Shown here: positions 62,042 through 64,000 of the stretch, in pieces
How positions within the stretch are numbered: position 1 is the first letter of the stretch
Layout: every line of letters starts with the position of its first letter
Source of the DNA: Salinimicrobium sediminilitoris
GTDB taxonomy: Bacteria; Bacteroidota; Bacteroidia; Flavobacteriales; Flavobacteriaceae
Direction: 5' to 3'
DNA length: 64,000 bases
Assembly: GCF_020866905.1 (NCBI RefSeq)
Contig: NZ_JAIVCC010000001.1
Span: 280,365-344,364, forward strand
Program-made: the position numbers and the translations under genes
The notes under the pieces: generated by a model
Told to the model about the DNA's origin: nothing
Seen by the model: only the letters and a program-made list of their open reading frames with translations
Database searches by the model: none

Positions 62042-62341
62042 CTAAAATACATCCCAATTCAAAAATTGCCATTCAGGATTAAAGTTATTGATTAACTTCT
62101 CTTTCTTTTCCCTTCGCCATTTTTTGATCTCTTTCTCTCTATTTATGGCTTGTGTAGGATTTTCAAAACCTTCATAATACACCAGATAGTAGCAACTGTA
62201 TTTGCCTGCAAAAGATTTTCGGGAATGTTCACTGTCGAAATGATGCTGAGCAAGCCTTTTTTGAATGTTATTGGTAACACCGATATAAAGGGTTGTTTTA
62301 TTCTTGTTGGTGACTATGTAAAGAAAATAATTGTGTAGCAT
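62042..62341 (-). CDS. GIY-YIG domain nuclease-like protein, copy 1
   Basis: 99-aa single-domain protein of the UPF0213/YhbQ type. NYFLYIVTNKNKTTLYIGVT (4-23) is the GIY-YIG motif with the two tyrosines, IQKRLAQHHFDS holds the conserved Arg, and NREKEIKKWRREKKEKLI holds the acidic residue. Roles in this family are poorly known; some cleave DNA structures. It differs from copy 2 at residue 3 only (His here, Tyr there). It lies inside the hairpin-repeat region with half a repeat at its 3' side and a full repeat 12 bases beyond its 5' end. Confidence 0.9.
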   Translation of the reverse strand: MLHNYFLYIVTNKNKTTLYIGVTNNIQKRLAQHHFDSEHSRKSFAGKYSCYYLVYYEGFENPTQAINREKEIKKWRREKKEKLINNFNPEWQFLNWDVF

Positions 62342-62353
62342 AAATTAAATTTA

Positions 62354-62815
62354 GTCATTTCGAGGAAGCTTTTTCAGCGACTGAGAAATCTGCCTCTTGA
62401 GAAGAGAAGATACTTTTTTTGAGAAGAAACATTTTATTTTTATTCATGAGATCTCTCGTCACTTCCTTCACTGCCGCTCAGGCTGCTCTGTCGAGATGAC
62501 TACAATAGAGTCATTTCGAAGGAGCCTTTTTTTAGCGACTGAGAAATCTGCTTCTTGTGAATGAGGAAATATTGATTTATAAAGGAGCAAATTACTTCCA
62601 TTCATTAGATCTCTCGTCGCTTCCTTCACTGCCGTTCAGGAAGCTCTGTCGAGATGACTAAAAATAGAGTCATTTCGAAGGAGCCTTTTTTAGCGACTGA
62701 GAAATCTGCCTCCTGAGAACAGAAGATACTATTTTTTGGAAGAAACATTTTACTCTTATTCATGAGATCTCTCGTCACTCCCTTCACTGCGTTCAGGAAG
62801 CTCTGTCGAGATGAC
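62354..62815. repeat. Three hairpin repeats between the GIY-YIG copies
   Basis: Full copies at 62354-62500, 62510-62658 and 62669-62815, about 156-159 bp apart, with the usual ends. Confidence 0.9.
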
Positions 62816-62836
62816 TGCCGAAAATGTTCTTTTGTA

Positions 62837-62889
62837 GTCATTTCGATGGAGCTTTTTCAGCGACTGAGAAATCTGCCTCTCGTAAAAAA
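62837..62889. repeat. Half hairpin repeat joined to the second GIY-YIG gene
   Basis: Same truncation point and same junction bases as at 61982-62034, 855 bp away. Confidence 0.8.
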
Positions 62890-62896
62890 GTATTAA

Positions 62897-63196
62897 CTAA
62901 AATACATCCCAATTCAAAAATTGCCATTCAGGATTAAAGTTATTGATTAACTTCTCTTTCTTTTCCCTTCGCCATTTTTTGATCTCTTTCTCTCTATTTA
63001 TGGCTTGTGTAGGATTTTCAAAACCTTCATAATACACCAGATAGTAGCAACTGTATTTGCCTGCAAAAGATTTTCGGGAATGTTCACTGTCGAAATGATG
63101 CTGAGCAAGCCTTTTTTGAATGTTATTGGTAACACCGATATAAAGGGTTGTTTTATTCTTGTTGGTGACTATGTAAAGAAAATAATTGTATAGCAT
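62897..63196 (-). CDS. GIY-YIG domain nuclease-like protein, copy 2
   Basis: 99 aa, identical to copy 1 except Tyr3. The DNA identity continues past both gene ends (about 61955-62370 against 62810-63225), so this is a recent segmental duplication with an 855-bp offset. It probably arose by recombination between flanking hairpin repeats. The GIY-YIG tyrosines, the Arg and the acidic residue are all kept, so both copies could be active. Confidence 0.9.
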   Translation of the reverse strand: MLYNYFLYIVTNKNKTTLYIGVTNNIQKRLAQHHFDSEHSRKSFAGKYSCYYLVYYEGFENPTQAINREKEIKKWRREKKEKLINNFNPEWQFLNWDVF

Positions 63197-63208
63197 AAAT
63201 TAAATTTA

Positions 63209-63512
63209 GTCATTTCGAAGGAGCCTTTTCGGCGATTGAGAAATCTGCCGCTTGAGAAGAGAAGATACCTTTTTTGGGAAGAAACATTTTACTCTTATTG
63301 ATGAGATCTCTCGTCGCTTCCTTCACTGCCGTTCAGGCAGCTCTGTCGAGATGACAATCAATAGGGTCATTTCGAAGGAGCCTTTTCGGCGACTGAGAAA
63401 TCTGCCTCTTGAGAAGGAGGAAATATTGTTTTATAAAGGAGCAAATTACTTTCATTCATGAGATCCCTCGTCGATTTCTTCCCTTCCGGTCAGAAACCTC
63501 TGTCGAGATGAC
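63209..63512. repeat. Two hairpin repeats before pssA
   Basis: Full copies at 63209-63355 and 63366-63512. They are followed by a TCTTGGC heptanucleotide stretch (about 63531-63556) of the kind seen at 59.88 kb. Confidence 0.9.
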
Positions 63513-63604
63513 GTTAATGATGAGGAGAAAGTCTTGGCTCTTGGCTCTTGTTTCTTTGTAGCAAAGCATTCTTTTTTTCCTATTTTTACACAAAACCAAC
63601 CAAT

Positions 63605-64000
63605 ATGAGCCTAGCAAAACATGTCCCGAATGCCATTACTTTGATCAACCTGTTAAGTGGTAGCATAGGTGCCATATTTGCCGTGCAGGGTGATTTGGTC
63701 ATGGCTGCGATCTTCGTAGCACTGGGGATCTTTTTTGATTTTTTTGACGGACTCGCCGCAAGGGCGCTGAATGTCAAATCTGAACTCGGTCTTCAACTAG
63801 ATTCCCTCGCCGATATGGTCACCAGCGGACTCGTGCCGGGGATCGTTATGTACCAGCTCTTTAGACAGGCACTGCCGGGTTCAGCCGTTCAACCTAAAGA
63901 CTGGACCACGGGACAGGACGTACTGGAGTGGAACCTTCCTGTTCTTGCATTATTTGGATTGCTTGTTACTCTCGCCTCGGGCTATCGCCTGGCAAAATTC
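63605..64000 (+). CDS. pssA: CDP-diacylglycerol-serine O-phosphatidyltransferase, 5' part
   Basis: The frame is open from ATG 63605 to the window end (132 codons, no stop), so the gene is cut by the window. Membrane enzyme that makes phosphatidylserine, the precursor of phosphatidylethanolamine. The CDP-alcohol phosphotransferase motif is complete: D48-G49-x2-A52-R53-x8-G62-x3-D66-x3-D70. Hydrophobic helices flank it. The N-terminus HVPNAITLINLLSGSIGAIF is typical of Bacteroidota PssA. A TATTTTTA box lies about 20 bases upstream. Confidence 0.9.
   Translation, partial: MSLAKHVPNAITLINLLSGSIGAIFAVQGDLVMAAIFVALGIFFDFFDGLAARALNVKSELGLQLDSLADMVTSGLVPGIVMYQLFRQALPGSAVQPKDWTTGQDVLEWNLPVLALFGLLVTLASGYRLAKF

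Noticed and set aside
62150-62338. Plus-strand 62-codon frames opposite the GIY-YIG genes
   Set aside because: They are exact antisense shadows of the duplicated GIY-YIG genes.

Overview
The window looks like a chromosome segment of a marine-type flavobacterium (Bacteroidota, Flavobacteriia). The supporting signs are the moderate-to-low GC, perfect TAnnTTTG -7 promoter boxes, weak Shine-Dalgarno signals, frequent TTG and GTG starts, a PorT-type outer-membrane barrel, S23 four-helix-bundle genes and a MBOAT/SGNH acylation pair. The genus cannot be told from sequence alone. No tRNA, rRNA, CRISPR array or prophage was recognised.

Layout: (1) 1-5.2 kb: palindromic repeats, an O-methyltransferase gene invaded by heptanucleotide repeats, a REP-associated tyrosine transposase between its own REP-like hairpins, and an ABC-F ATPase. 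(2) 5.3-11 kb: GDP-fucose synthase (fcl), an outer-membrane barrel, then the Wza-like export lipoprotein and the Wzc-like tyrosine kinase. (3) 11.2-15.6 kb, minus strand: a four-gene operon of DPM-like GT2, GT39-like membrane transferase, SGNH protein and MBOAT acyltransferase. (4) 15.8-53.4 kb: a long, tightly packed surface-polysaccharide locus with an ABC exporter (wzm, wzt with carbohydrate-binding C-terminus), about 20 glycosyltransferases, four methyltransferases, wecB, a full sialic-acid set (neuB, neuC, neuA), an AsnB-type amidotransferase, a GT2/ATP-grasp fusion and a Wzy/WaaL-type membrane protein. (5) 53.4-58.4 kb: repeat-rich DNA with an S23 gene, a parD gene with a frameshifted parE, a GT4 paralogue that seems to start at CTG, and the WcaJ-type initiating sugar transferase. 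(6) 58.4-64 kb: about 18 copies of a ~147-bp hairpin repeat, lnt, two almost identical GIY-YIG genes, and the start of pssA.

How the genes fit together: WcaJ would load the first sugar on undecaprenyl phosphate. The GT2, GT4 and GT14 enzymes extend the chain using GDP-fucose (fcl), ManNAc-type sugars (wecB) and CMP-sialic acid (neuBCA). Methyl, acyl, amide and amino-acyl groups are added, and export runs through Wzm/Wzt and/or Wza/Wzc. The two methyltransferases right after wzt could cap the chain for recognition by the Wzt C-terminal domain.

The most unusual content is the repeat biology. Three repeat classes each sit with a small nucleic-acid-related protein: REP hairpins with a RAYT, heptanucleotide tandem repeats with S23 proteins, and a ~147-bp hairpin element with GIY-YIG proteins. 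The heptanucleotide repeats have also entered two coding sequences in frame, leaving the same peptide VVSGQWS in unrelated enzymes. Two genes appear to initiate at CTG.
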